Of a DNA stretch of 64,000 nucleotides, positions 34,671 through 43,541 are shown in pieces. The notes beneath the pieces are model-generated. The model saw only the letters and a list, made by a program, of their open reading frames with translations, did no database searches and was not told the origin of the DNA. The DNA comes from Actinomycetota bacterium (GTDB taxonomy: Bacteria; Actinomycetota; Acidimicrobiia; Acidimicrobiales; Poriferisodalaceae): the NCBI GenBank assembly GCA_014238065.1, contig JABABU010000051.1, positions 1-64,000 of the forward strand. The letters run 5' to 3'. The position numbers and the translations under genes were made by a program. How positions within the stretch are numbered: the stretch's first letter is position 1; each line of letters begins with the position of its first letter.

Positions 34671-36407
34671 TCAATTCTCTTCGTAGAGCGCGTCGCCGCG
34701 GCGGAGACGGGCTGCGATGTGCACCAACTTCGACCGCTCGCGTCTGGTCGGGGTGTGTGCCGCGAGGAATCGTGCGAAGGCCACGAGCGGAAGTCGAGCT
34801 CCGTCGGAGCCAGTCGGCCACGCCTCATGGTGACGGACTGATGCCTCGAACAGCTGATACCAGTGAAATCCTGAGTCCTCGTGCAGCAGCGCGTGGCCAA
34901 GCATCGCTATCAGAGGGGCGGGATCACCGCCGTCCTCGAGGTAGCTCGACACGATTGCGCCGGCCTCATCGACGTGACCCTCGGCTTCCCAACACGCTTC
35001 GAGGTCAGCCAATGACGCGTTCTCGACGCGCCGAACCCTGGCAACGGGAACATTCAAGAAGCGATCGACATGGACCTTCATGGCGCTGTGGAGGACACCC
35101 CTCGCGAGTTCGTCTGTCGGATTGCGCTTGCACGCCTGATGCATGCCGTTGGCGAACGTGAAGGCGTGGTGGACGATGTTCCAGTCAGCGTGATCGTTCT
35201 GCGTGTGGAATCGCAAGATCCGCATCGAGCCGGCGAGAGCGACCGCCCTGGCAAGCTGTTCCAGGTTCGCTCCGGCGCCGGCAGTTGCCAAAAGAGCAGG
35301 CCCGATCTGATCGGCATCTGCATCGAGCAGCTGTGTCGCGAGCGCAACAAGCGCGACAGGAGTAACCGTTCCGTCGGCGGCCGAGACGGCCTCGATGAGG
35401 TCGAGTTCGACCAGCCGCATCTGCTCGATGAGGTCGACTGGATGCCGCCACGACGACAGCTCTTCGCTACGTTCGGCCTGCGACGTCTGGGCCACGACAC
35501 TCGAGAGCACATCGGGGGCAGCGCCAGCGCCGACGTGCCCCAAGAGCTCGAACGCTTTGTTGGTGAAGTCGAGCGTGTGGCCAGTGTCGATGTAGACGTG
35601 ATCGGTTACAGCGGCGAACATCATTCCTTCGACCTGCTCGGGTGTCGCACCTCCGGACACAGCTGTCGCGAGAGCGCGCTCGGCGCTGTCAGCAGATCGG
35701 GTCTCGACGAATCGGCGGTACCACTCGGCAAGCCGCTCACCAGAAACTGTGGCGTCGTCGAGTGCGTGAAGCGGGAAGCGCGGTGGCCTGCCTGCCGTGT
35801 CACTCGCCAACTCGACAAGTCCGTGGACGAGCGCAAGTGCCTTGTCATCGTCATCGAGATGGTGCACCACGTTGGCCATGGCGGTAAGCGTCGTGAGGCC
35901 ACTCCCCCATCCTTGCGACCGGTTCTTCAACCCGAACTCGGCAGCAGTTCTCACGATCTCGGCCGGAGGGACCCCATGGTCGAGCAGGCCATGCACCGAC
36001 TTGGCCACGATCAGCGTGAGGTTCTCTTCGAGGCCTTCCTTCAAACGCCGATGCAGACGGGCCACGTCGTCGCCACTGCTGCGAGCCTTGACATGGATCA
36101 GGTCACCGTCGGCCTCAACGTCGAAGCCACGGGCGTCGTCAGCCCACGGGTCCAACGTGCAGCCCGACGACAGATCGAACCTGGCGTGGTGCCAGTGACA
36201 CGTGACCATTCCGGACTCGACCGAACCTCGATGGAGGGGAAAGCCGAGGTGCGGGCAACGGTCCTCTATTGCCCACGGACGGTCCTCGTGCCAGAACACC
36301 ACCACAGGTATCGATCCGACCTTGGTCGTGAGGTAACCCTTCTCACGCAATTCGGGAAGGGAGCCGGCAGGCTCGTCTGCGATCACCAACTCATCAGTAG
36401 CCGCCAT
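34671..36407 (-). CDS. Rieske [2Fe-2S] protein with long helical His-rich extension
   Basis: A 578-residue protein. The first ~110 residues are a ferredoxin-type Rieske domain; clusters C-x-H near 51-53 (RCPHLGFPLHRG) and C-x2-H near 70-73 (TCHWHHARFDL). The remaining ~460 residues are helical and unlike oxygenase catalytic domains, with clustered histidines (MRILRFHTQNDHADWNIVHH, then SAMKVHVDRFLNV, LLHEDSGFHWYQLFEASVRHHEA). It may be a helical oxygenase or oxidase, remotely like questin-oxidase-type proteins; this is tentative. Two in-frame ATGs lie 6 nt apart; GGGGAG is 6 nt from the second (36407), which is used here, and abuts the first (36413). Divergent from an LLM gene. Confidence 0.75.
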   Translation of the reverse strand: MAATDELVIADEPAGSLPELREKGYLTTKVGSIPVVVFWHEDRPWAIEDRCPHLGFPLHRGSVESGMVTCHWHHARFDLSSGCTLDPWADDARGFDVEADGDLIHVKARSSGDDVARLHRRLKEGLEENLTLIVAKSVHGLLDHGVPPAEIVRTAAEFGLKNRSQGWGSGLTTLTAMANVVHHLDDDDKALALVHGLVELASDTAGRPPRFPLHALDDATVSGERLAEWYRRFVETRSADSAERALATAVSGGATPEQVEGMMFAAVTDHVYIDTGHTLDFTNKAFELLGHVGAGAAPDVLSSVVAQTSQAERSEELSSWRHPVDLIEQMRLVELDLIEAVSAADGTVTPVALVALATQLLDADADQIGPALLATAGAGANLEQLARAVALAGSMRILRFHTQNDHADWNIVHHAFTFANGMHQACKRNPTDELARGVLHSAMKVHVDRFLNVPVARVRRVENASLADLEACWEAEGHVDEAGAIVSSYLEDGGDPAPLIAMLGHALLHEDSGFHWYQLFEASVRHHEAWPTGSDGARLPLVAFARFLAAHTPTRRERSKLVHIAARLRRGDALYEEN

Positions 36408-36442
36408 CGCCATCTCCCCATCTATTTATGCAAGTTGTTCCT

Positions 36443-36453
36443 TGAATTATTCA
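36443..36453. promoter_or_regulatory. Short perfect dyad in the divergent spacer
   Basis: TGAAT-T-ATTCA in the A/T-richest part of the 120-bp spacer between the Rieske fusion and the LLM gene. A possible operator, but short enough to occur by chance. Confidence 0.2.
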
Positions 36454-36529
36454 GTGAGGACCCGCGAATGTCAAGCTGAAGGAAACACGGATCGCCAGTT
36501 CGCGGTCCCAGGACACGCGGAAGGGTCAC

Positions 36530-37597
36530 GTGCAACTCGGCATCTGCGTCGCATCGAAGATCGACGACATCGAATATATCGTCACCGCAGAAGAGCTTGG
36601 CTACAGCCACGCCTGGATTGCCGACAGCCACATGATCTGGAGCGACCCGTACGCCACCCTCGCGCTGGTCGCCGAGCGGACCTCGACGATGCAGATCGGA
36701 ACCGGCGTCAGCGTTGCCGCAACACGGACCGCGCCGATCACTGCCGCCAGCATCGCGACGATCAACCAACTCGCGCCCGGCCGCACGTTCCTCGGCATCG
36801 GTACTGGGAACACCGCAATGCGGATCATGGGTCACAAACCAATGCGCATGGCGGAGTTCGACGAGTACCTCACCACCCTGCGGCCACTGCTCAGAGGAGA
36901 GGAAGCTGACTTCGCATGGCGCGGCCGCACATCGCCGATTCGCCACATCATGACCGACAAGGGTTTCGTCAACTTCGACGACGAGATCCCCATCTACATG
37001 TCGAGCTTCGGACCGAAGTCGATGGCGCTCGCCGGCAAACACGGCCACGGCGCAGTGCTGTCGATCCCTCCCGCCGGCGGGATGTCGTGGGTGTGGGACG
37101 GGCTACGGGCTGGTGCCGCCGACGGAGGAAGAGAGATCGACGAGGACAGCTTCTTCACCTGCTCGCTCACGACCATCGTCGTGCTCGAACCTGGGGAATC
37201 GGCCGATTCCGATCGAGTCAGACGCCTCTGCGGCGCGTTCGCCATGGCCTCGATGCACTACAGCTACGACCAGTACAGGAACTTCGGACGCTCAGGCGGC
37301 GCGGCGCGCATTCCCGGCTGGGACACCTACGTCCGGAAGATGGAGGACATCCCAGACGAGATCCGTCACCAATTTGTTCATCGAGGGCACAACTGCTGGG
37401 TGATGGCCGACGAAGAGCAATTCCTCAGCCCAGAATTGATGGAGGCTTCTTGCATCATCGGCACGAAAGAACAGGTCATCGACCGCCTCGGCTCACTCGG
37501 TGAGCAAGGCCTCGACCAGGTGATGATCCTTCCGCCCTTCGACCCGAGGTACGAGGTGCTGGAGCAGGTCGCCGAGGAGATCCTCCCCCACATATAG
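36530..37597 (+). CDS. LLM-class F420-dependent oxidoreductase
   Basis: A 355-residue luciferase-like protein of the F420-dependent branch. MQLGICVASKIDDIEYIVTAEELGYSHAWIADSHMIWSDPYATLALVAERT is the typical opening; MQIGTGVSVAATRTAPITAAS and APGRTFLGIGTGNTAMRIMG form the flavin/F420 pocket region. SSFGPKSMALAGKHGHGAVLS and the C-terminal IGTKEQVIDRLGSLGEQGLDQVMILPP complete the barrel. GTG start at 36530 after GGAAGGG. The VOC gene follows about 100 nt downstream with its own putative promoter. Substrate unknown. Confidence 0.9.
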   Translation: MQLGICVASKIDDIEYIVTAEELGYSHAWIADSHMIWSDPYATLALVAERTSTMQIGTGVSVAATRTAPITAASIATINQLAPGRTFLGIGTGNTAMRIMGHKPMRMAEFDEYLTTLRPLLRGEEADFAWRGRTSPIRHIMTDKGFVNFDDEIPIYMSSFGPKSMALAGKHGHGAVLSIPPAGGMSWVWDGLRAGAADGGREIDEDSFFTCSLTTIVVLEPGESADSDRVRRLCGAFAMASMHYSYDQYRNFGRSGGAARIPGWDTYVRKMEDIPDEIRHQFVHRGHNCWVMADEEQFLSPELMEASCIIGTKEQVIDRLGSLGEQGLDQVMILPPFDPRYEVLEQVAEEILPHI

Positions 37598-37682
37598 ACG
37601 CCCCGGCCGAAGTTGCGGGTGCCAGGGGCCGCACAATCATGGACCGCGCAATCCCGGTACTGAAATGTCGGAGCACCGGGAA

Positions 37683-37688
37683 TAGAGT
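37683..37688 (+). promoter_or_regulatory. -10 box, leaderless start of the VOC gene
   Basis: TAGAGT ending 7 nt before the ATG at 37696. It supports that start over the in-frame ATG at 37639. Confidence 0.4.
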
Positions 37689-37695
37689 CAATGGG

Positions 37696-38472
37696 ATGTG
37701 GATCAGACTTCGTCAGATTGCTGTTGCGTGCGAGGACCTGCACTCGACGGGGCTTGATATCGGAGCTGTCCTCGGCGTTGAGGCGTGTTACACCGACCCT
37801 GGCGTCGCCCAGTTCGGGTTGAAGAACACGCTCTGGCCGATCGGCACACAATTCCTCGAAGTGGTGACGCCGACGAAAGAGAACACCGCTGCCGGGCGCT
37901 ACAGGAATCGCCGCGGCGGCGACACCGGCTACATGGTCATCAATCAGGTCGACGACATCAACGTTCGCAAAGCGCGTGCCGAGGAACTCGGCGTGAGAGT
38001 TGCCTTCCATCTTCACCACCCTGAGAGCGGTCACGAGGGCATCCAACTCCATCCGGCCGACACCGGCGGCTCGTTCTACGAACTCGACCAGATGATGATG
38101 GAAGGCGGCAACGAGGTTGGCGGTCCGTGGCATCCCGCCGGCAAAAGTTGGCAGCCGTTCGTGAGAACCGCTCACGTCAGCGGCATCTCGGCGGCCGAGC
38201 TCCAGAGTCCTGAGCCCCGCCGGCTCGCCGAGCGCTGGGCCAGCATCGCAGAACTCGATGTCGTCGACGACGCCGACGGCAATCCGACGATCGCGTTCGA
38301 GAACGCAACGATTCGAGTCGTCGAGGACACCGATGGCCGTGGCGAAGGACTCGGCGGCATCGACCTCGTCACCGAAGGTCGCGACGCAATCATCGAGGCG
38401 GCCAAACAACGCGGTTGCTACGTCAGTGAGGATGAGGTTGCGGTGGCAGGCCTCCGGATGTACCTGCGCTGA
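37696..38472 (+). CDS. VOC (glyoxalase-like) superfamily protein
   Basis: A 258-residue protein built of two betaalphabetabetabeta modules: residues ~1-130 (RLRQIAVACEDLHSTGLDIG, NTLWPIGTQFLEVVTPTKEN, VHLH-type HLHHPESGHEGIQLHPADTGGSFYELDQ) and a second copy after FVRTAHVSGISAAELQSPEPRRLAERWASIAEL. Metal-binding positions (His and Glu in GIQLHPADTGG and SFYELD) look plausible. It resembles the Glyoxalase_3-type proteins of catabolic loci; no reaction can be assigned. The start is set by the -10 box and the domain boundary. Confidence 0.82.
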   Translation: MWIRLRQIAVACEDLHSTGLDIGAVLGVEACYTDPGVAQFGLKNTLWPIGTQFLEVVTPTKENTAAGRYRNRRGGDTGYMVINQVDDINVRKARAEELGVRVAFHLHHPESGHEGIQLHPADTGGSFYELDQMMMEGGNEVGGPWHPAGKSWQPFVRTAHVSGISAAELQSPEPRRLAERWASIAELDVVDDADGNPTIAFENATIRVVEDTDGRGEGLGGIDLVTEGRDAIIEAAKQRGCYVSEDEVAVAGLRMYLR

Positions 38473-38511
38473 CGAAGAGGCCGGGGCACCGGTTCACCGA
38501 GGGGGAACAAC

Positions 38512-39522
38512 ATGGAGCAACGTCAGATCGGGAACACCGACCTCGTTTCGTCGACCATTGGCTTCGGCACGTGGGAGATGAGCACGACGATGTATGGCCA
38601 CATCGACGTCGACGAGGCGGCAACGGCAGTCAACCGGGCCATCGACGCAGGTATCAACCTGTTCGACACCGCAGAGGTCTATGGACCGTTCCACAGCGAG
38701 GAGTTGCTGGCGAAAGCACTGGGCTCGCGCCGCGATGAGGTGATCGTCGCCACGAAGGTCGGCTTCAGTTACGCGGAAGGGGCGGTCGTCGGACTCGACT
38801 CCACCTACGACAACATCATCGAGCGCACCGAGGCATGCCTCACAAGGATGGACACCGACCGTGTCGATCTGATGATGATCCACTGGCCGGACCACGACAC
38901 TCCTCTTGAGGAACCGATGCGCGCCCTCGCGCAGCTCAAGACCGAAGGCAAGATCCGCCACTACGGCGTGTCGAACTTCGACGTGGCGATGCTCGAGGAG
39001 TGCCAGAAACACGGCGATCTCGCCGTGAACCAGGTCGGCTACCACATGTACGACAGGCGGATGGAGGCCGAGGTGCTCCCCTGGTGCGCGGAGAACAACG
39101 TCGGCTACATGGCATACGGGTCACTCGGATTCGGTCTTCTGACCGGTGCCTTCACCTCCGACACCACTTTCGGAGTCGGCGACTGGCGGGCGCGAGGCAA
39201 CGCGTTCGACCTTCCTCTTTTCGAGCGAGAGCCGTTCCTCGACCGACTTCGCGTGACGAGTCGACTCGTCGACCTTGCCGCCGACCACGATCGATCCGTC
39301 GCCCAACTCGCAATTGCATGGGTCCTCGGCAACGAGGCGGTGTCGGTGGCGCTTGTCGGCATGCGCGACGAGCACGAACTGCGGGAAAACGTCGAGGCGG
39401 CCGATTGGCGTCTCACCGACGACATCCGGGCCGAGATCGACCGCATCTTCGAGGAAGAGGGCGTTCCCACCTACCGCAACGATCCCCAGGCGCTCCACCC
39501 GCCCGGCGGCCGCCGGGACTGA
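38512..39522 (+). CDS. Aldo/keto reductase
   Basis: A 336-residue AKR with tetrad D52, Y57, K82 and H124 (NLFDTAEVYGP, VATKVGFSY, MMIHWPDHD). GKIRHYGVSNFDVAMLEE and C-terminal QLAIAWVLGNEAVSVALVGMRDEHELRENVEAADW are typical of the YghZ/IolS-like subgroup that binds NADPH. A clean RBS (GGGGGAACAAC) precedes the ATG. The downstream 570 bp contain no intact gene. Substrate unknown. Confidence 0.9.
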   Translation: MEQRQIGNTDLVSSTIGFGTWEMSTTMYGHIDVDEAATAVNRAIDAGINLFDTAEVYGPFHSEELLAKALGSRRDEVIVATKVGFSYAEGAVVGLDSTYDNIIERTEACLTRMDTDRVDLMMIHWPDHDTPLEEPMRALAQLKTEGKIRHYGVSNFDVAMLEECQKHGDLAVNQVGYHMYDRRMEAEVLPWCAENNVGYMAYGSLGFGLLTGAFTSDTTFGVGDWRARGNAFDLPLFEREPFLDRLRVTSRLVDLAADHDRSVAQLAIAWVLGNEAVSVALVGMRDEHELRENVEAADWRLTDDIRAEIDRIFEEEGVPTYRNDPQALHPPGGRRD

Positions 39523-40093
39523 CGACAGCAACAGCATGACTCGCTGGTCGCCAACGGCGTGAACGTGGGGTGTGCACCGAAGTCGGAAACCCTTGAAACG
39601 ACAGGGGTTCAAGGCGGACCCAGGGCTGAGTTCCAAGCAAACCTCAGGCCGCCTCCAAGTCCAAGGTCTGGTCGATCGATCCGAGATCCTCAGCCCGAGG
39701 AGAGCGCCAGCCATCTGCGAGCGGGGACCGTCGGTCCATCATCTCAAGGACAAGATCTACGAAGACATGAGGCAGGTCGCGCCGCCGAAACCCGCCGACG
39801 CCGACTGCCCGGCAGCATCGAGATCCGGACTGTCTTGAGGGTGGCCGACCTACGGATCCACCACACCAACGGTGGAAGTCTGCCGACCGATGCGCCTATG
39901 TCAGGAGTCGACACGGCAGAGCTCACAACTCAATGGTTGAGAGGGCCACGACCTGCTCGTCGGGTACCACGACCTGAGCCTCGAACTCCAAGTTGAACTT
40001 GCCTCTGGGCTCGAGTCCCAGGGTCACCCCGGCGAACCCGACGCAGGACCGTTTCGCCTCGACCGTGCTGTCGGTCGCAGAAACTCGCCACTA
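39523..40093. other. Decayed intergenic tract, 571 bp
   Basis: No intact gene. Open frames here are short and low-complexity. Visible elements are an inverted repeat CCTTGAA ... TTCAAGG (39591-39614, 10-nt loop) and a minus-strand stretch at 39923-40090 that still reads like the C-terminus of a protein. Together with the adjacent M24 pseudogene this looks like a zone of gene loss. Confidence 0.5.
39923..40090 (-). pseudogene. Possible C-terminal gene remnant
   Basis: Frame without a convincing start that reads STVEAKRSCVGFAGVTLGLE and ends FEAQVVVPDEQVVALSTIEL before a TGA. The composition is protein-like. Family not recognised; it could be chance. Confidence 0.2.
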
Positions 40094-40891
40094 TCAGCGC
40101 CCGAGTAGGCGCTCGTCGAAGGGGTAGTCCGTGAGGAGTTCGCAACCGTCAGCGGTGACCCGGACCATCTGTTCGAGCTTGACTCCTTCGCCGCCCTGAT
40201 CGGAGCCGGTGAAGCTCTCAACACACACGGTCATGTTCTCTTCGAGCACGCCGTCATAGCCGCCGTGATCCCAATTCGAGTCGTAGCGAACGCACGGGCC
40301 ACTCGTCGGTCATGCCGATCCCGTGGAGCATGCAGACGTACCGACGGGCGACGAACTCCCGCCGACGGAAGTAAGCGTTGTCGCTCAACTCCCGGAACGT
40401 CACGCCGGCCCGGACTTGATCGAGCGTGCGGCCTCCATCAGCGGCTCAGCATCGATCAGGTCGACCTTCCCGACGAGCGAGGCGATGTCTGCGGTGTGCA
40501 GCCGTTCGATCGCCAGCCGACCTTTGGTACTCACGAATTCGTTGGTGACTTCGGCCAGACCCTGGAGTGATGAGTCGGTCGCCCGCATGCCCCGCTCGAA
40601 CGTATTGAGCATCAGGCCCGGGCGGTGCTGATCGGCGAGCGGCACGTCGTTCGACGCGCCGAACACGATGACGTCACCCTCCGCCGGCACGAGTACGGCA
40701 TAGGTCGGGATGCGAGACTGGAAGAGCTGATACTCGCGGAAGTCGACGGCGTACCGCAGACTGACCGGGCTCGTCAGGAGGACCGCGTCGACCTCGTGCT
40801 CGATGAGCTTCTGACGGATCCGGCCGAGCCGGTAGCGACCAACGGCATCGAGGTCGACGTCGGGACGTGGGAGAACGTCGGTTCCCGTCAT
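40094..40891 (-). pseudogene. Decayed M24 peptidase-fold gene (DddP / Xaa-Pro peptidase-like)
   Basis: The N-terminal domain is intact for ~160 residues (DAVGRYRLGRIRQKLIEHEV ... LIDAEPLMEAARSIKS), then the frame stops at 40400. In another frame the C-terminal catalytic part resumes (GVTFRELSDNAYF, YVCMLHGIGMTDEWP), and near 40290-40310 a further shift is needed to read RYDSNWDHGGYDGVLEENMT, CVESFTGSDQGGEGVKLEQM and YPFDERLLGR to the stop at 40094. Roughly 110 residues that should carry the two metal-binding aspartates are missing between the first two pieces. The HGIGM-DEWP and CVESFTG motifs resemble DMSP lyase DddP and related M24 enzymes. Its start overlaps the Rieske oxygenase stop (ATGA), so it was once coupled to it. 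Confidence 0.75.
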
Positions 40892-41982
40892 TGCTCGCCT
40901 TCTGCCCTCATCGACTCGTTCCACAACTTGTGGATCGAGGCCACCGCGTGTTCGGACATCGGCCCACCGTCAGGGTCGACGAGGATCGGGCCGGGCCGAT
41001 ACGCGGGACTCGACATCGAGCGCTGGATGCTCTCGATCACGGGTGGGTCCTCAGCGAAGGTCGTGGCGGCGTGCGACTCAATGAGGTCCTCCTGCCACGG
41101 TTCAAGCTCCGCGCGCTCGAAGTACCAGTCCACCGTGACGAGGGTGGTGTCAGCCGAGACCGGGTGCCACGTCCAGAAGTGGAGCACGCCGCCGGGGTAG
41201 CTCTGCATGGCGAAATTGGGCCACATCCACCAGACGCGGAACTCATCGGCTCGGCTGGTGGCGCTCGTGTCGAAGTTGTAGGCGGTGTCGCCGCCATCCC
41301 GGGCCGATGCTTCGTGACGGTGCCACGTTCCGAGGTCGACGACCCGATAGCTGCCGGGATCGGCGATGCCGGTCACGAAGGTCTTGTGCAGCACGGTGCA
41401 GTGGTAGCACTCGGAGAAGTTCTCGATCCCGATCTTCCAGTTCGCCTTTACCAGCGACTGAGTCCGGTGCACATGAGTGTGCGACGGTAGCTCCGGCGCG
41501 TATTCACGAATGGTGTCTTCGAGCCATGGCGCAGTCGTAGCGAGCGAGGGGGCGGCAGGATCCAGGTTGACGAACACCATTCCGTGCGCCTCTTCGGCCT
41601 GGCACGCCATCAATCTGTGCGTCCCGCGATTCACGGGACCGAGCACGCTCTCATGCGGTACGTGGGCGAGCGCACCATCGAGGTCGAAGCCCCAGGCGTG
41701 GTACTGGCAGGTGATTCGCCGCGCACAGTCCTCTTCGGTGAGCAGCGCGGCACCCCGATGGGGGCACACGTTGTGGAAGGCGCGGAGCTCGCCGTCATCG
41801 CCGCGCACGACGATGATCGACTGCCCGACAACATCGACGACAATCCGATCGCCGGCCGACCGCAGCTTCTCAACATGGGAGACGAGCTGCCAGGACGACC
41901 CGAAGATCGCCTTTCGTTCGGCCTCGAAGACCGCGTCGTCCAGGTACGCCGACGTTGGAATTGAAGATGGGACGACAGGCAC
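40888..41982 (-). CDS. Rieske non-heme iron oxygenase, alpha subunit
   Basis: A 364-residue ring-hydroxylating/demethylase-type large subunit. Rieske ligands C73-x-H75 and C92-x2-H95 (NVCPHRGAAL, TCQYHAWGF). Mononuclear iron ligands H194 and H199 (IGIENFSECYHCTVLHK). The pattern is close to carnitine/glycine-betaine-type monooxygenases (Gbc/CntA-like), but the substrate is not proven. The GTG at 41982 is chosen: AAAGGAA lies 8 nt upstream, and longer in-frame extensions run through the tRNA gene. It is translationally coupled to the decayed M24 gene downstream. Confidence 0.88.
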   Translation of the reverse strand: MPVVPSSIPTSAYLDDAVFEAERKAIFGSSWQLVSHVEKLRSAGDRIVVDVVGQSIIVVRGDDGELRAFHNVCPHRGAALLTEEDCARRITCQYHAWGFDLDGALAHVPHESVLGPVNRGTHRLMACQAEEAHGMVFVNLDPAAPSLATTAPWLEDTIREYAPELPSHTHVHRTQSLVKANWKIGIENFSECYHCTVLHKTFVTGIADPGSYRVVDLGTWHRHEASARDGGDTAYNFDTSATSRADEFRVWWMWPNFAMQSYPGGVLHFWTWHPVSADTTLVTVDWYFERAELEPWQEDLIESHAATTFAEDPPVIESIQRSMSSPAYRPGPILVDPDGGPMSEHAVASIHKLWNESMRAEGEQ

Positions 41983-42029
41983 GGCAGGCGTTCCTTTCAG
42001 GGACCTGCACTTGGGTGCATCTCTCAACG

Positions 42030-42102
42030 TGGGCCCGGTGGGGATCGAACCCACGACCGAGCGATTATGAGTCGCCTGCTCTAACCACTGAGCTACGGGC
42101 CC
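42030..42102 (-). tRNA. ileX: tRNA-Ile2 (CAU anticodon)
   Basis: 73-nt cloverleaf: acceptor GGGCCCG/CGGGCCC with discriminator A, D arm GCTC ... GAGC, anticodon stem GGCGA/TCGCT with loop CTCATAA, T arm GTGGG-TTCGATC-CCCAC. The anticodon arm matches my memory of bacterial tRNA-Ile2, whose CAU is modified to lysidine by TilS to read AUA, rather than tRNA-Met. CCA is not encoded. Confidence 0.85.
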
Positions 42103-42160
42103 CGCGTATGACGCCACCAACACTACGCGGCGGCGTGCACAAGCCCGACGCACGAGAACG

Positions 42161-42166
42161 TAGCTT
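42161..42166 (+). promoter_or_regulatory. -10 box candidate for the P450 gene
   Basis: TAGCTT ending 7 nt before the ATG at 42174. No clear -35 and no RBS. Confidence 0.35.
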
Positions 42167-42173
42167 TGTAACC

Positions 42174-43454
42174 ATGGCCCTCACCGAGCTACCCGACGAC
42201 GCGTTCACCAACCCGCTCCTCGACACCTACTGGGTTCGGCCCGCCGGAGAGATTGACGCTCACCTCGACGAGTTGCGATCGCAGCCGATGCAGTTCTTCC
42301 GCGAGCCCGAGATGCGCGAGGACGCGCCGTTACCACAAGGTCCTGGCGCCTGGGCGGTCACCAGTCACGCCGACATCGTCCACATGTCCAAGAACCCGAA
42401 GCTGTTCAGCTCAGCACAGGGCATCGTTGTCGGCGACATGCCCCAGGAGATGCTCGAGTTCTTCGGATCCATGATCGCCATGGACGACCCCCGACACGTG
42501 AGGCTGCGCAGGATCGTCGCCGCCGGGTTCACCCCGAAGATGATGCAACGACTTGAGGACTCGGTTCAGCTCGTCGCACGAGACATCGTCGACGACATCT
42601 CCGAGCGGGGAGAGGTCGACTTCGTCGTCGATGTCGCAGCCAAGCTCCCCCTCAAGATCGTGTGCGATCTGATGGGCATCCCCGGCTCCGAGTACCAGTT
42701 CGTGTTCGACAGGACGAACATCATCCTCGGTTTCGGCGATCCCGAGTACACCGCCGACTTCGAAGGCGACCTGCTTACCGGACTCATCACGGCCGCCACA
42801 GATCTCGTCGGACTCATGAACGACGTCGCGGCCTCCAAGTCGGGTGGGGACGGAACCGATCTGACCTCGATGCTCATGAACGCAACCGTGCCGGAAGACG
42901 AACTCACCCCAGAGGACATCGCCAGCTTCTTCATACTGCTTGTCGTCGCCGGCAACGAGACCACGAGAAACGCCATCAGCTGGGGGCTCAAACTCCTCAC
43001 CGACAACCCTGAAGAGCACGCCAAGTGGGCAGCCGATTTCAACGGACTCGCTCCGAGCGCCATCGAGGAGATCGTGCGTCTCGCCTGCCCGGTCACCTAC
43101 ATGCGCCGGACCGCAACCGAGGACATGGAGTTCGGTGGCCAGCAGGTCGCACGAGGCGACAAGTTGTGCATGTTCTACCTCGCCGCGAACCGCGACCCGC
43201 TGGTGTTCGCCGACCCATACCGGTTCGACGTCGCACGAAACCCGAACCCACAACTCGGATTCGGCGGTCCTGGCCCTCATTTCTGTCTCGGCGCGCACCT
43301 CGCCCGCCGCGAGATCACCGTGATGTACCGCGAGCTCTTCGATCGGATCCCCGACATCCACGCCAGCCGCGAGCCCGACCTCTTGCTCGCGAGCTTCATC
43401 CACGGGGTCAAGCACCTCGATGCAACATTCACGCCGACGTCACGCTCCAACTGA
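42174..43454 (+). CDS. Cytochrome P450
   Basis: A 426-residue soluble P450. I-helix oxygen-binding motif VVAGNETTRN, K-helix EIVR (ExxR), the TYMRRTATEDMEFGGQQVARGDK strand and heme loop FGGPGPHFCLGAHLAR with C371 as thiolate ligand are all present. The pattern is that of the actinobacterial CYP124/125/142 group, which hydroxylates steroid side chains or branched lipids at the terminal carbon. That specificity is inferred from family resemblance and the lipid-type enzymes nearby. No ferredoxin gene is adjacent. The ATG at 42174 is chosen because upstream in-frame sequence reads through the tRNA-Ile gene. Confidence 0.92.
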   Translation: MALTELPDDAFTNPLLDTYWVRPAGEIDAHLDELRSQPMQFFREPEMREDAPLPQGPGAWAVTSHADIVHMSKNPKLFSSAQGIVVGDMPQEMLEFFGSMIAMDDPRHVRLRRIVAAGFTPKMMQRLEDSVQLVARDIVDDISERGEVDFVVDVAAKLPLKIVCDLMGIPGSEYQFVFDRTNIILGFGDPEYTADFEGDLLTGLITAATDLVGLMNDVAASKSGGDGTDLTSMLMNATVPEDELTPEDIASFFILLVVAGNETTRNAISWGLKLLTDNPEEHAKWAADFNGLAPSAIEEIVRLACPVTYMRRTATEDMEFGGQQVARGDKLCMFYLAANRDPLVFADPYRFDVARNPNPQLGFGGPGPHFCLGAHLARREITVMYRELFDRIPDIHASREPDLLLASFIHGVKHLDATFTPTSRSN

Positions 43455-43541
43455 CGCACGGATGCGGCAAAACGACGGTGGCCGAACACCAAAGCCCATG
43501 AAATGTGGCGAAAGCGGCCGGGGGGAGTGAACACTGTCCGG

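Noticed and set aside
35070-36479. 469-codon open frame antisense to the Rieske fusion
   Set aside because: No motif, no RBS, and it covers the promoter region of the real gene.
39986-40020. T-arm-like CTGGG-CTCGAGT-CCCAG, suggesting a broken tRNA or att site
   Set aside because: The loop deviates from TTCRANY, no D or anticodon arm is found, and there is no convincing repeat of the tRNA-Ile2 end, so an integrated element cannot be supported.
42030-42153. N-terminal extension of the Rieske oxygenase reading PVAQWLEQATHNRSVVGSIP
   Set aside because: This peptide is the translation of the tRNA-Ile2 gene; the real start is the GTG at 41982 with its own RBS.
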